A stretch of 27,565 bases of DNA from positions 31,652-59,216 of the forward strand of contig NWUY0300006786.1 in NCBI GenBank assembly GCA_004151065.3, read 5' to 3'. Within the stretch, counting starts at the first letter, position 1, and every line of letters begins with the position of its first letter. Below, piece after piece: positions 18,732 through 27,565 of this stretch. A program made the translations under genes and the position numbers. This DNA comes from Larix sibirica. Taxonomy: Eukaryota > Streptophyta > Pinopsida > Pinales > Pinaceae. The notes beneath the pieces were generated by a model that saw only the letters and a list, made by a program, of their open reading frames with translations, had not been told where the DNA came from and made no database searches.

Positions 18732-20459
18732 TGTAAATATGAGTTGTTATCAAATGATTTACTATGGTTGGAGATGACCTCCAGGCCTTGTGTTAACCAA
18801 TTCAGATGAGTGAGATTATGTTGCCAATGAGCTTGAAGAATTTGGAGGAGTTTTATGGGGCTTGACCTAGTCCATTTACCATTATTCACCATCAAGATCA
18901 TTTCCACACAGTTCGTTCTTGGTTTTGTTGCATTTTGACGATTCCCGTAAATTGGGAGGATTATTAAGTATAATTTAATTAATTTCACTAAAGGTTTTAT
19001 TTGACGCATATTATTTGAGAGGACACCTTAGTGTAATAGCTTGTTGGAACCAAGATGAAAAACTATAAAGGTTGGGATGATGAGAAAGTGAATTCCAGTG
19101 TTTGGAAATGTCTTAAAAGCAAATTAATCACATTCTAGAGTTAAAAAGTAGTTAAAAAGTGATTTAATGAGTAATATGAAGAATAACTTAGAAAGTCATG
19201 TAAATCATTTAAGTGGACGAGAGAAAAGAATAGAGGGCCTATAAAGGTATGAGAGCTCATTCTCAGATATTCATGATATTCTCATTTTCGAAAATTTTTG
19301 GGGAGCTCTTGTGGCTTGGTTCTCTTGGGATGAAAACCCTAGGATAAGATATTGCTTTCAGTGGTGAAACCATCCACTCCAGTCAATCTTGAGAGGAAAT
19401 ATTACTCAGATCTCACCATTATGATTCATGTTGTTGAAGAATAACCAATGAATGTGAATAATTTCGTGAAGTTTAACAGGATTTCTATGCTAGTTGGAGG
19501 AAAGACACGATCACCCAAGTAGGACACACTGGTTATTTAGTTGTGGCCATTGTTGGGAGGCATATGAGGTTTTAAAAATCAAAACTGGGCTGAAAGAGGA
19601 CACAAACTAGTTGAGAGAGGGCGCACTCACAGTCTGAGAGGGGGTTGCAATCACTAGTGAGAGATAAAATAATTTTATGCTGCTTATTGCCTGCAAAAAA
19701 AGGAGACTTTGTTACAATGTTGGACTATTATTCTCGTTCCATTTCTTGTTAGCTCCCAAGACTAGACACATTGTGGTTTAAAAGAGGATTATTCAGTGCA
19801 AAAAGGGACCATATACACACCCATTCACATAAATTTGTGAGGTACAACATTTAGAATTAGTGGAGGTGCCTAAGTGTGCCAAGAAAGAAGGGGATAATCC
19901 GTACCTAGGGTTGTTGTCATCTACAACCACTTCTAGCTTGGTGGGGACACATAGGAGAAGGATATTCTTTGTATTTCGGGGGAAACCATTCCTAAATTAA
20001 TCTCAAATTTGATGTAAACTTGTAAGTCTGAATTGTTCGATCATTTAATTTATTGTAGCGGCTGCTAGAAAGACCCAGTTGTGTACTTGTGTATTTTTTA
20101 GTTGTTTAGTGACACTAAATGATGAAATATTCCAGTCTAGTATGTTTCAATCGATTGAATAATGTCATATATGTGGTCTAAAACATTATTCGTAAATCCA
20201 AGCAATAATCACCTAACAAATTAGAATTCATTTGGGAGAAACTTCTACAGAAGTAACACAAGTTGTGATTGCCTATGTGTTTGACAAAATCCATAAACCA
20301 AAGTACACTAGTATTTGGCAAAGAGACAGTTAAGAATTGGTTGGTAAACACTACAGGGGTATCCGAACAACATGGAATAAGTGTTTGACAAAATTCCAAG
20401 CCCAAAAGTACATAAACAATTAACTAAAAATCTTGACAGATTTGGCTTGCATATTTATA
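18732..20459 (+). mobile_element. LTR B (second placement); 5' LTR of the most complete element
   Basis: Identical to 8400-10127. With internal region B (20460-23489) and LTR D it forms an LTR-internal-LTR unit of about 6.5 kb. The two LTRs differ at roughly one base in ten in stretches compared by eye, so they are old or not from one insertion event. No target-site duplication is visible around the pair. Confidence 0.8.
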
Positions 20460-20460
20460 G

Positions 20461-20472
20461 TGGTATTAGAGG
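20461..20472 (+). other. Primer-binding site, copy B (second placement)
   Basis: TGGTATTAGAGG, one base after LTR B. Confidence 0.75.
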
Positions 20473-20535
20473 TGTGCATCCTACCAGCTTGAGGGGAAAT
20501 CATTGAAAAAGACATTTTCATATTATTTCCTTTGA

Positions 20536-21380
20536 GTGACCAGTACTATACCTTTCAATTTTAGCAGTGGTGACTTGGTAGCAAGGTTTGCTTTCAGTGG
20601 CTTAACAAGGATGAAGAAAAATCATGAACCCTTGGCATGCTTGTTACAAGCTTCTCAAGAATATCAGAAGAATCTAAGCACATTGTTAGAGCACCCTCAG
20701 TGGTTTGAGCCTTACTTTCCAATCGGGAAGAAGGAAGAGACATTAAAATCCGAAGTGGTTGGTGACATGGATAACTCCTCACTTCATGATGAAAGTTTGA
20801 CAGAACCCCAAGATGACTTCTTGGAAAGTGCATGCACCTATTCATGTTGAGGATGTGTGCAATGAGGTTGATAGCACAATCAAGGATGGGGATGAAAATG
20901 AGAAGCATGACTGTGAATACAAATCAAAAGTTTTGGATGAAGTTGATAGTTCCCATGAGTCCCATCATTTGACAGGAAAATTGAAGGTAAGTGAAGACTA
21001 GATTATGGAAACCATGAAACATTTTGATGATACATATGTGTTGGTGACAGATTGTTGTTGGAGAGCTCCAGGGACATATGTTGGGAGGAGAACCTTCCCT
21101 TGAATATTTTCAAGCACTTAGAAAAGCAGTGGTAGTAATGAAAGCTAACTACCTACACCTACTTTCTGATAGATATAATCTTCCCATACTTGATGAGATG
21201 TACCATGGTGTGCTACAAGGGAAAGAAGAGGAAGTTGATAGGCTTACTCATGATCTTGAGATTACCCAAGATTCCTTGAAGAGCATGCAAAAGGCGAGTC
21301 AAGAATCAGAGATGTGGGTTGAGCAGCTTCATGTGGAGTTGAATTGCTTACATCCTTCATCCTACAAAATAGATACGTAG
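20536..21380 (+). pseudogene. Gag-position protein, copy B (second placement)
   Basis: Identical to 10204-11048, with the same frameshift near 20826 and the candidate intron at 20987-21050. Confidence 0.55.
20987..21050 (+). other. Candidate 64-bp intron, copy B (second placement)
   Basis: Same donor GTAAGT and acceptor GACAG as at 10655-10718. Removal joins two open frames in phase. Confidence 0.45.
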
Positions 21381-21421
21381 TTATATATAACATCCTTGAC
21401 GTAAGAGAAGGTTGGTGGCAC

Positions 21422-21726
21422 TTATGATTTGATGGAGGAACCTTGTGTAAGGGTTGAGAATGAGGGGCGTTCAGACTTGCAGGAATTGGCGGAGAGATAT
21501 AACCGAGGTTTTTGATTTTGCATATATTTTGCATTATAGGGATCATGAGACGCCTCTTTTGGAGAGCCCATTGAAGGCTCAAGTCAAAGCCACGTGTGAC
21601 ATAGTTGAGCATATACCTTGTGGACCAGCCAACAAGGAAGTGTGTACATCCATGGATTGTGGGGATAGGTATATTACAGATGGGGACACATCCATATGGT
21701 ACACAGTAGTGTGCAGTGGTACATAG
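21422..21726 (+). pseudogene. Unidentified conserved internal reading frame, copy B (second placement)
   Basis: Same as 11090-11394 except at 21477, 21496 and 21520, where this copy carries the bases shared with unit A. The frame is still broken. The minisatellite follows at 21693-21773. Confidence 0.4.
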
Positions 21727-21765
21727 TGGTTTGGAGAGTTGTACAGTGGAACATAGTGGTATACA

Positions 21766-22292
21766 GTGGATCTCATAGGAGAGTCATACACTGATTTGTT
21801 AGTGTGGGGAGATTCCATAGGAGAGCGATCCACCCTTTTTCAACAGTGTGTGGACTATGGAGGCCATATTCATAGCAGCAGTAGTGCTTGTGATGATGGG
21901 GAGAGTATTTTCGAACAACCGTGTGAGGAGACACTTTTTGATGCATGCTATGGAATATGTGTAGTGTGGAGTCTAGGTTACTATTCAGATAGTTCATGGG
22001 CACATGGGGATGAGTTACATGGAACAATATATTCCTAGAAGATTGATCCTCGATTGGAATTTCAACATATCAAGGTCAGTGAGCAGGATACTCACAAGAC
22101 TGCTCTTAGGTATCATTATGAGTTCATGCCCATGGGCTTGACCAATACATATTCCACTTTCGACTGTTGCATATAGTTGCCTAGGTTCCTATTGTTGTGA
22201 TTTGATGCTCTCGTTATATACAACAAGACATGGGAGGATACCATGATACAGTTGGATGAGACATGGAGCATTATGGAGATGACATGAAAAAT
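21766..22292 (+). pseudogene. Ty3/gypsy reverse transcriptase fragment, copy B (second placement)
   Basis: Identical to 11434-11960, with the same stops and FDAL in place of F-x-DD. Confidence 0.7.
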
Positions 22293-22335
22293 TTATTTAG
22301 GGCATATGGTCAATGCATAGGATGACTGACATAGA

Positions 22336-22686
22336 TTGGTGGATGTAATCACATATTATATAGGTAGAATATTTCTCTGTGCAATTTGGAAGGAACTAGA
22401 TAGCTTAGTAGGCACAAGGTTTATTCATAGCACCTTGTTTCCACTAGCTTTTTGTATAAAAGAATCTAAGATGAAGCTCAGTTGGATTCCAATAGTTATC
22501 ATTGGGGCACATCAACAGTTAGTAGGAATTGGAAGTGGTGGAATTCCAATTTGGATATGGGATCCAAAGATTTATCTGGTTGGTATATTACTTCACTTTT
22601 TGTTGGATAGGGTTGTGACAATGATTAGTCTACTTTATTTTTGGTTTGTCACGAGCGGGATTACTAAGACTTGTTCGATATGGTGA
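22336..22686 (+). pseudogene. Unidentified post-RT open frame with hydrophobic segment (second placement)
   Basis: Same as 12004-12354, and here the stop (22684-22686) is seen in uninterrupted sequence. Function unknown. Confidence 0.25.
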
Positions 22687-22692
22687 GATAGG

Positions 22693-23439
22693 ATTTCCCT
22701 TTTGTAATCTATGATCGAGTCTAGTTGTGGTTTGGTAGAATCTGACTTCAATGAGATGCCTTGGTAGGATATGATTCATGATCTTGGGTTCAACCCTCAC
22801 AGGTATTTCAGCATAGGGTTCTTGGAGAGGAGGATACAATATGGGCACAATGGTCAGAAATTTATGATCAAAGTGGTGCAACGTCAGCATGGCAGTTCCT
22901 TTCTAAGATTAGCATGGGACCTAGGGATTATAGGGCTTGGCAGTTCAACAACTGATAGAGATGGGTGGACCTTTACTGGGGATAATCACTTAGATTTTCT
23001 ATCGGGCTTCAATTTTAAGGAGATCATTTCACTTTTTAGTGATTCGCTAGGATTTTGTAGCATCTCACCATGGTGGCAGTATTTCAGTAGGAAGAGGTTG
23101 TGATTGGATTATGGGGGGCAAGATATTTTTCTGTGAGAATTGGGTTTTACTTTCAAGAGTTCACTCTTAGGGTGAATGTGATTGGTTCCCTAGTAGAGTA
23201 ATTTTGTGATTTGTTGACCGAGCTTTTGCAGTACCGAGTTTCTCTACTTATTGACAATGTTCATTATGTCTCTTATGTTAGTACCTTGCCAACCAGTGAG
23301 TCGAGGGGAGGATGCTTTATGTATTCCAAGTTGGTTTGGTACCCAGGTATCATTTAAAGTTTCAGTATGGTTCATTTTTGGGAATGTCAATTTATGAGGG
23401 AATTTCTTGAGGACAAGCAATATTGGGGAAGGGAGGACT
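22693..23439 (+). other. 3' end of internal region B
   Basis: About 750 bp that region A has lost. It contains one open frame (22771-23103, 110 codons) resembling nothing I know. No integrase zinc-finger, D-D-E pattern or chromodomain can be read. It ends in a polypurine-tract-like stretch just before an N. Confidence 0.5.
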
Positions 23440-23440
23440 N
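23440..23440. other. Single N: contig join inside a 34-bp repeat
   Basis: 23406-23439 and 23457-23490 are the same 34 bp with one mismatch, on either side of the N. This is either an unmerged contig overlap or a real duplicated polypurine tract. Confidence 0.75.
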
Positions 23441-23469
23441 CTCTTGGGATATTTTGCTTGAGGACAAGC

Positions 23470-23489
23470 AATATTTGGGAAGGGAGGAC
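23470..23489 (+). other. Polypurine tract before LTR D
   Basis: A purine-rich run, AATATTTGGGAAGGGAGGAC, ends exactly where TGTCATG of the LTR begins. This is the plus-strand primer site of an LTR retrotransposon. A near-copy lies at 23419-23438. Confidence 0.75.
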
Positions 23490-23665
23490 TGTCATGTCCC
23501 CAATTTTGGGATTCCCCTGTACCGTGGTTGGAGATGACCTTCGGGGCTTGTGTTAGCCAATTCAGAGGAGTGAGATTATGTTACCATTGAGATCAAAGAG
23601 TTTGGAAGACTTTTATGGGGCCCAACCTAGTCCATCTACAATTATTCGTCATCAGGAACATTCCT

Positions 23666-23723
23666 GGACAGTTTGTTATTGGTTCCCTTGCATTGGACAG
23701 TTTGTTATTGGTTCCGTTGCATT
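23666..23723. repeat. 29-bp tandem duplication private to LTR D
   Basis: Two head-to-tail units, each starting GGACAGTTTGTTATTGG, differ at one base. LTR B and C have one unit. Confidence 0.85.
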
Positions 23724-24029
23724 CCGGCGATTCCCGTAATTTGGGAGGATTATTGAGCATAATTTAATTAATTACACTAAAGGTGTTATTTGGAGCAAAT
23801 TATTTGAGGGGACACCTTAGTGTAATAACTTGTTGGAACCAAGATGAAAAACTATAAAGGTTGGCTTAATGAGAAAGTCACTTCCAGTGTCCAAAAATGT
23901 CTTAGAAGCAAATTAATTACTTTTCGGAATTAAAAAGGGGATAAAAAGTGATTTAATGAATAGTATGAATAATAACCTTAGAAATTCAATTAAATAATTT
24001 AAGTGAATGAGAGATAAGAATAGAGGGCC

Positions 24030-24037
24030 TATAAAAG
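24030..24037 (+). promoter_or_regulatory. LTR D TATA box (TATAAAAG)
   Basis: A conserved box after GGGCC, about 540 bases into the LTR, is the likely U3 core promoter. It reads TATAAAGG in LTR B and CATAAAAG in LTR C. Confidence 0.6.
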
Positions 24038-25357
24038 AGAGATGAGAGCTCATTCTTGGATATTCATGATATTCTCATTTTCGAAAAGTTTTGGAGAGCT
24101 CTTGTGGCTTGCTTATGTTGCGACGAAAACCTTACGAGAAGATATTGATGTTAGTGCTAAAACCATCCACCCTAGTCAATCTTGAAAGGCAATATTACTC
24201 ATATCTTTCCATTGGAATTCATGCCATTGAATAATAACCAGTGAATGTGAAGTATTCACAAAGTTTAAGAGGATTTCTATGTTGGTTGGAGGAAAGACAC
24301 CATTATCCAAGGAGGGTGCACTGGTTATTTAGTTGTTGCTATTGTTGCGAGGCATATCAGGCTGCAAAAATCAGAACTGGGCTGAAAGAGGACACAAACT
24401 AGTTGAGAGAGGGCACACTCATAGTGTGAGAGGGGTACGTAATCACCAATGAGAGATAAAATAAGTTTTTGGTGCTTATTGCCTGCAAAAAAAGAGACTG
24501 TGTTACAGTGTTGGGCGATTCCTCTTATTCAATTTGTTGTTAGCACCCAAGCCCAGACACATTGTGGTTTAAAAGAGGAATGTTCAATGCAATAAGGGAC
24601 CATATATACACCCAGTCACCTACAACAATGAGGTACAACATTTAGAATTAGTGGATGTGCCTGAGTGTGCCAAGAAAGAAGGATATAATCAATGCCCAGG
24701 GTCATTGTCATCTACAACCACTTCTAACTTGGTGGGGACGCAAAGGAGAAGGATATTCTTTGTATTTTGAGGGAATCCACTCCTAAATTAATCTCGTATT
24801 TGAGGTAAACTTGTAAGTTTGAATTTTTCAATCATTTAATTTACTTTAGCAACTGTTAGAAAGACCCAATTGTGTTTGTGTGTTTTTTAGTTGTTTAATG
24901 ACACTAAATGATGAAGATATTCCAATCTGGTATGTTTCAATGTGTTGAATAATGTCATATATGTGATTTGAAAAATTATTCGTAAATCCAAGCAATAATC
25001 AACTCACAAATTAGACTTCATTTGGGAGAAACTTCTACAACAGTAACATAAGGTGTGATTGCCTACGTGTTTGACAAAATACATAAACCAAAGTACACTA
25101 GTAGTTAGCAAAGAGTCAGTTCAGAATTGGTTGGTAAACACTACAGGGGTATCTGAGCAACATTGGATAAGTGTTTGAAAAACTTCCAAGCCCAGAATTG
25201 CATATGCAGTTAATTAAAAATCAGGACATATTTGCCTCCTTACACTCCATGTTTTTATTGAGTGTTAGCCTTCCTATCAACCCATAGAAGGGTTTCAAGC
25301 TAATCTATAAATAATCATATATCCTTCCATTAATTTACTCATAGACATTTTCACTCA

Positions 25358-26935
25358 TCAGAAATGTAAGTCTTGTATCCCCTCATTGGATAGTCTATCA
25401 ACAAGATAATTTGCTTTGCGCTTGACATCCAAAGGTGTAAAAACTGGAATCAGGTTGTTAAGGTTAAGTATGGACTCCCATCCTAAGGTCAACCTCAAAT
25501 TACTAATCAAGTTATCTATTTTGGAGGCATTCAATAATCTATTTGGCACATTCAATGGAATGAGTAAGTCTCCTTCTACAAATAGACTTTCATATCCATG
25601 TGTTGTGGCAATGTGTATCCACTTTCCAAAGCTACTAATTCTAATAAATTTATTATGTCATTTTCAAGGCATTTTGCATACATTATGATTATTTTGCATG
25701 TATAATTTATGAAGTCTCCTCCTATCCATGCTAGTTTAATATTTCCCATTAGGGCTCCATAAAGTTTGAGTTTTGATAAATCCTTGAGATGGTAGAGACC
25801 AAAATTCAGGTGCACGTGCTTGACATGGGGCAGATGTTGATTTTACTTCACGATTTCTCAAATCTATGTCCCAGTTGGATAAAATCCTTTACTTCCAAGG
25901 TTGGCATGTTTTACTATTTTCTGAATAGGAGGAATATTGGACTAATTCATTGATATGATGAGGTAATTCCTTCCATATTTCTTCCCCATCCCTCCTTCTA
26001 TATATTAATATACATTTGTTCCTCTCTTTCCAATTTCCCTAGAGAAGAAATCCAAGAAATATGAGCCAAATTTTGTTTAAAATCATGCTCTCAAAGGGTG
26101 AACACCATCACTCTTTTATGGTCTCTAAGATTTCATTCATCCTATGATCCAATTGCCTAAAGGTTGTTACTTCTCTATTCCACCAAAACTTTGCATGGTT
26201 ACACTAATGAAATAGGTGATCTAATGATTCATTTTCTATCCTACACACTTGGCAGATACATAATCCCTCACAACCAATTTTTTTGGATTTTGTCTAAGTT
26301 TAGAACTTTCCTTCTAGCTAAAATCCAAAGATAAGTAGATATTGTTGGCCAGATCTTGGGGCTCCATTTATAATTCCAAATTTTATCTTTCTCTATAGAC
26401 TTATGCCCTGCCTTCAAGGCATATGCGTCCTTGAATAAAAATGTCCCTTTTTCTTGTTATACCCATTTAAGGATATCTTTCCCATTATTGAATCTAATTC
26501 TTCTACTTTTTAATTGTGTTTCTACGAAATATAGGGCTCTTGAGTAGTGAAGGGACCAAAAGGTCCAAGAGTTGAGCTTGAGGCCAAGTTTTGATAGAAG
26601 TTCTTCCCATGATATATTTATGGAAGTATTAAGAAAGAGGTGAGCTCCATGGTACTTTGAAGGAGGTGATCCATTTTGGAAGCCAAGGATTCTGGCAATG
26701 TTACATTGGGCGATCAAAGGGGAATTGAAAAAAAGATGTGAGAATTACTTTGATTTATGACAATGCTTGAGAAAAGAGGAAAAGTATCAAGGATGTGTGG
26801 AGGATTTTGATATGGAAGAGTGACCCATCAAGATAGTTTCATCTAGAAATTGCAGATGGGACATGGTGTCCATATGGTATGAATTCAAAGTTCTTTTATG
26901 TTTCCATTAGAAATAGCTTGCCACATGCTTATTTT
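25358..26935 (-). pseudogene. LINE ORF2 3' part: RT, zinc-binding and RNase H regions (broken)
   Basis: Minus strand, read from high to low coordinates. First, the end of a non-LTR reverse transcriptase: SHLQFLDETILMG at about 26820-26858 stands for the usual SHLQFADDTILMG, so the FADD site is FLDE (26838-26849). Then NIARILGF...PSKY-x-GA...SWEELLSKL...NSWTF (26717-26540). After that about 200 residues of the usual family sequence seem deleted before RRIRFNNGKDILKW (~26500-26460). Next a zf-RVT region: KGTF-x-x-KDAYAL, WPTISTYLWILARRKVL, then after a frame change C-x-x-C...ESLDHLFH-x-C (26455-26080). Last, an RNase H-like region at 25815-25358, with ELVALESG, VEGD and a closing ANYLVDRLSNEG pattern; its first catalytic Asp (in FDGA) is replaced. 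Several stops and frameshifts make it a pseudogene. No intact endonuclease part is seen upstream. Confidence 0.8.
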
Positions 26936-27565
26936 AATGTACCCAATTAAATATTAGGAATATTAACTCCAATTTTTCAATGGAAATGATGTTGATTTTA
27001 ACTTGGTCCAAACAATGTACTCTTCCTTCATATATCACTGTGGTGTGCCAAATGCCAGAGATGGGTATGTCAACTTCAACAACAACGAAATGTACATTCA
27101 ATTTCTGATTTATATAAGATGTGAAGCTCCATTAATGTACGTAGGTACCACTTGTATGTGACCAAAAAAATCTTCTATAAATTTTGAAAGCTGGTTATTA
27201 ACTCTGGTTTAGGACTTCCGTAGTTTGTATGTAATTCCCTTAGTATCGATTGGAAGCACCATAAGTACTAGTGGAAGAACCCATCCAATAATGAGTTAAT
27301 GGACCAATACAACAACAGACAATGACTAATATTCAGATTAAAAAAATATGAATAGCCACCCAATCACTAACTCGAACCAATGAAGACTAGCTAGACTTCA
27401 ACTAGAGAGACAACCATGGATTCCACTCAATCCAAACACCTCCTAATCCACTTGAATTTGCTTGGAAAGAACCAATTACACTCATACACACCCAAATCCA
27501 TCTATATAGCTCAATGTAAAGCTTAAAATATCCTTTATGGAAGTTTTGGAAGACACCCAAATCAA
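26936..27565. other. Right flank with nothing recognised
   Basis: AT-rich sequence with no long open frame, RNA gene or repeat that I can identify. The LINE reverse transcriptase similarity fades at about 26935. Confidence 0.5.

Larger units (their letters stand above)
13953..22692. repeat. Second copy of the 8,740-bp block at 3621-12360
   Basis: This copy is continuous with its neighbours on both sides (LTR C before, the rest of internal region B after), so it is the one likely to reflect the real locus. At the three positions that differ (21477 T, 21496 G, 21520 G), it agrees with the diverged paralogous unit. Confidence 0.85.
23490..25244 (+). mobile_element. LTR D, 1,755 bp, 3' LTR
   Basis: It begins TGTCATG right after the polypurine tract and ends TTACA at 25240-25244, where alignment with LTR C stops: after one base LTR C has a primer-binding site, while LTR D runs into unrelated flank. 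It is therefore a true outer 3' LTR. TATA box TATAAAAG is at 24030-24037. It carries a private 29-bp tandem duplication (23666-23694 and 23695-23723). Confidence 0.85.

Noticed and set aside
3621-22692. A genuine recent 10.3-kb tandem duplication or satellite unit
   Set aside because: Both ends of the near-identity fall exactly on N characters around one copy only, and the older 5.3-kb repeat inside it is far more diverged. A redundant contig explains this more simply.
18732-25249. A target-site duplication around LTR B and LTR D
   Set aside because: The bases before the LTR B start (CTAT / GCCAACTAT) do not match those after LTR D (CTCCA). The left end is chimeric, so no duplication is expected there.

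Overview
The window is plant nuclear DNA made almost wholly of decayed transposable elements. I see no intact host gene, tRNA, rRNA or CRISPR array. The evidence for a plant is an initiator-Met-tRNA primer-binding site next to long LTRs, a Ty3/gypsy-type reverse transcriptase remnant, and a plant-type LINE whose ORF2 ends in zinc-binding and RNase H regions. Low coding density and old, diverged LTR copies would fit a large, repeat-rich genome such as a gymnosperm, but that is a guess.

Layout. (1) 1-3619: AT-rich flank with several small local tandem duplications and two copies, in opposite orientation, of a ~270-bp inverted-repeat element (MITE). The first copy has a perfect 8-bp target duplication. 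(2) 3621-12360: a partial LTR, internal region A, an LTR-like chimeric segment, LTR B and internal region B. (3) 12362-12880: a distinct, locally GC-richer segment. (4) 12881-23439: the rest of LTR C followed by a second, practically identical copy of block 2, then the 3' part of internal region B. (5) 23441-25244: a polypurine tract and a full-length 1,755-bp LTR D. (6) 25245-27565: flank holding a minus-strand, broken LINE ORF2 3' end.

Two levels of repetition overlap. The older level is biological: an LTR-internal unit of about 5.33 kb is repeated in tandem with about 10% divergence, giving LTR-internal-LTR-internal-LTR. The second level looks technical: 3621-12360 and 13953-22692 are the same 8,740 bases at an offset of exactly 10,332, and both ends of the first copy coincide with single N characters (3620 and 12361). 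The first copy is most likely a redundant contig placed in the scaffold. The duplicated features are listed, but should be counted once.

The retroelement has ~1.73-1.75 kb LTRs, an internal region of only about 3.0 kb, an unfamiliar acidic and coiled-coil protein in the gag position with a possible short intron, and a short fragment of reverse transcriptase lacking the catalytic Asp pair. I recognise no protease, RNase H or integrase. It looks like an old, non-autonomous Ty3/gypsy-derived family. The most novel-looking points are the unrecognised gag-position protein with its possible conserved intron, the chimeric LTR variant, and the unexplained 12362-12880 segment.
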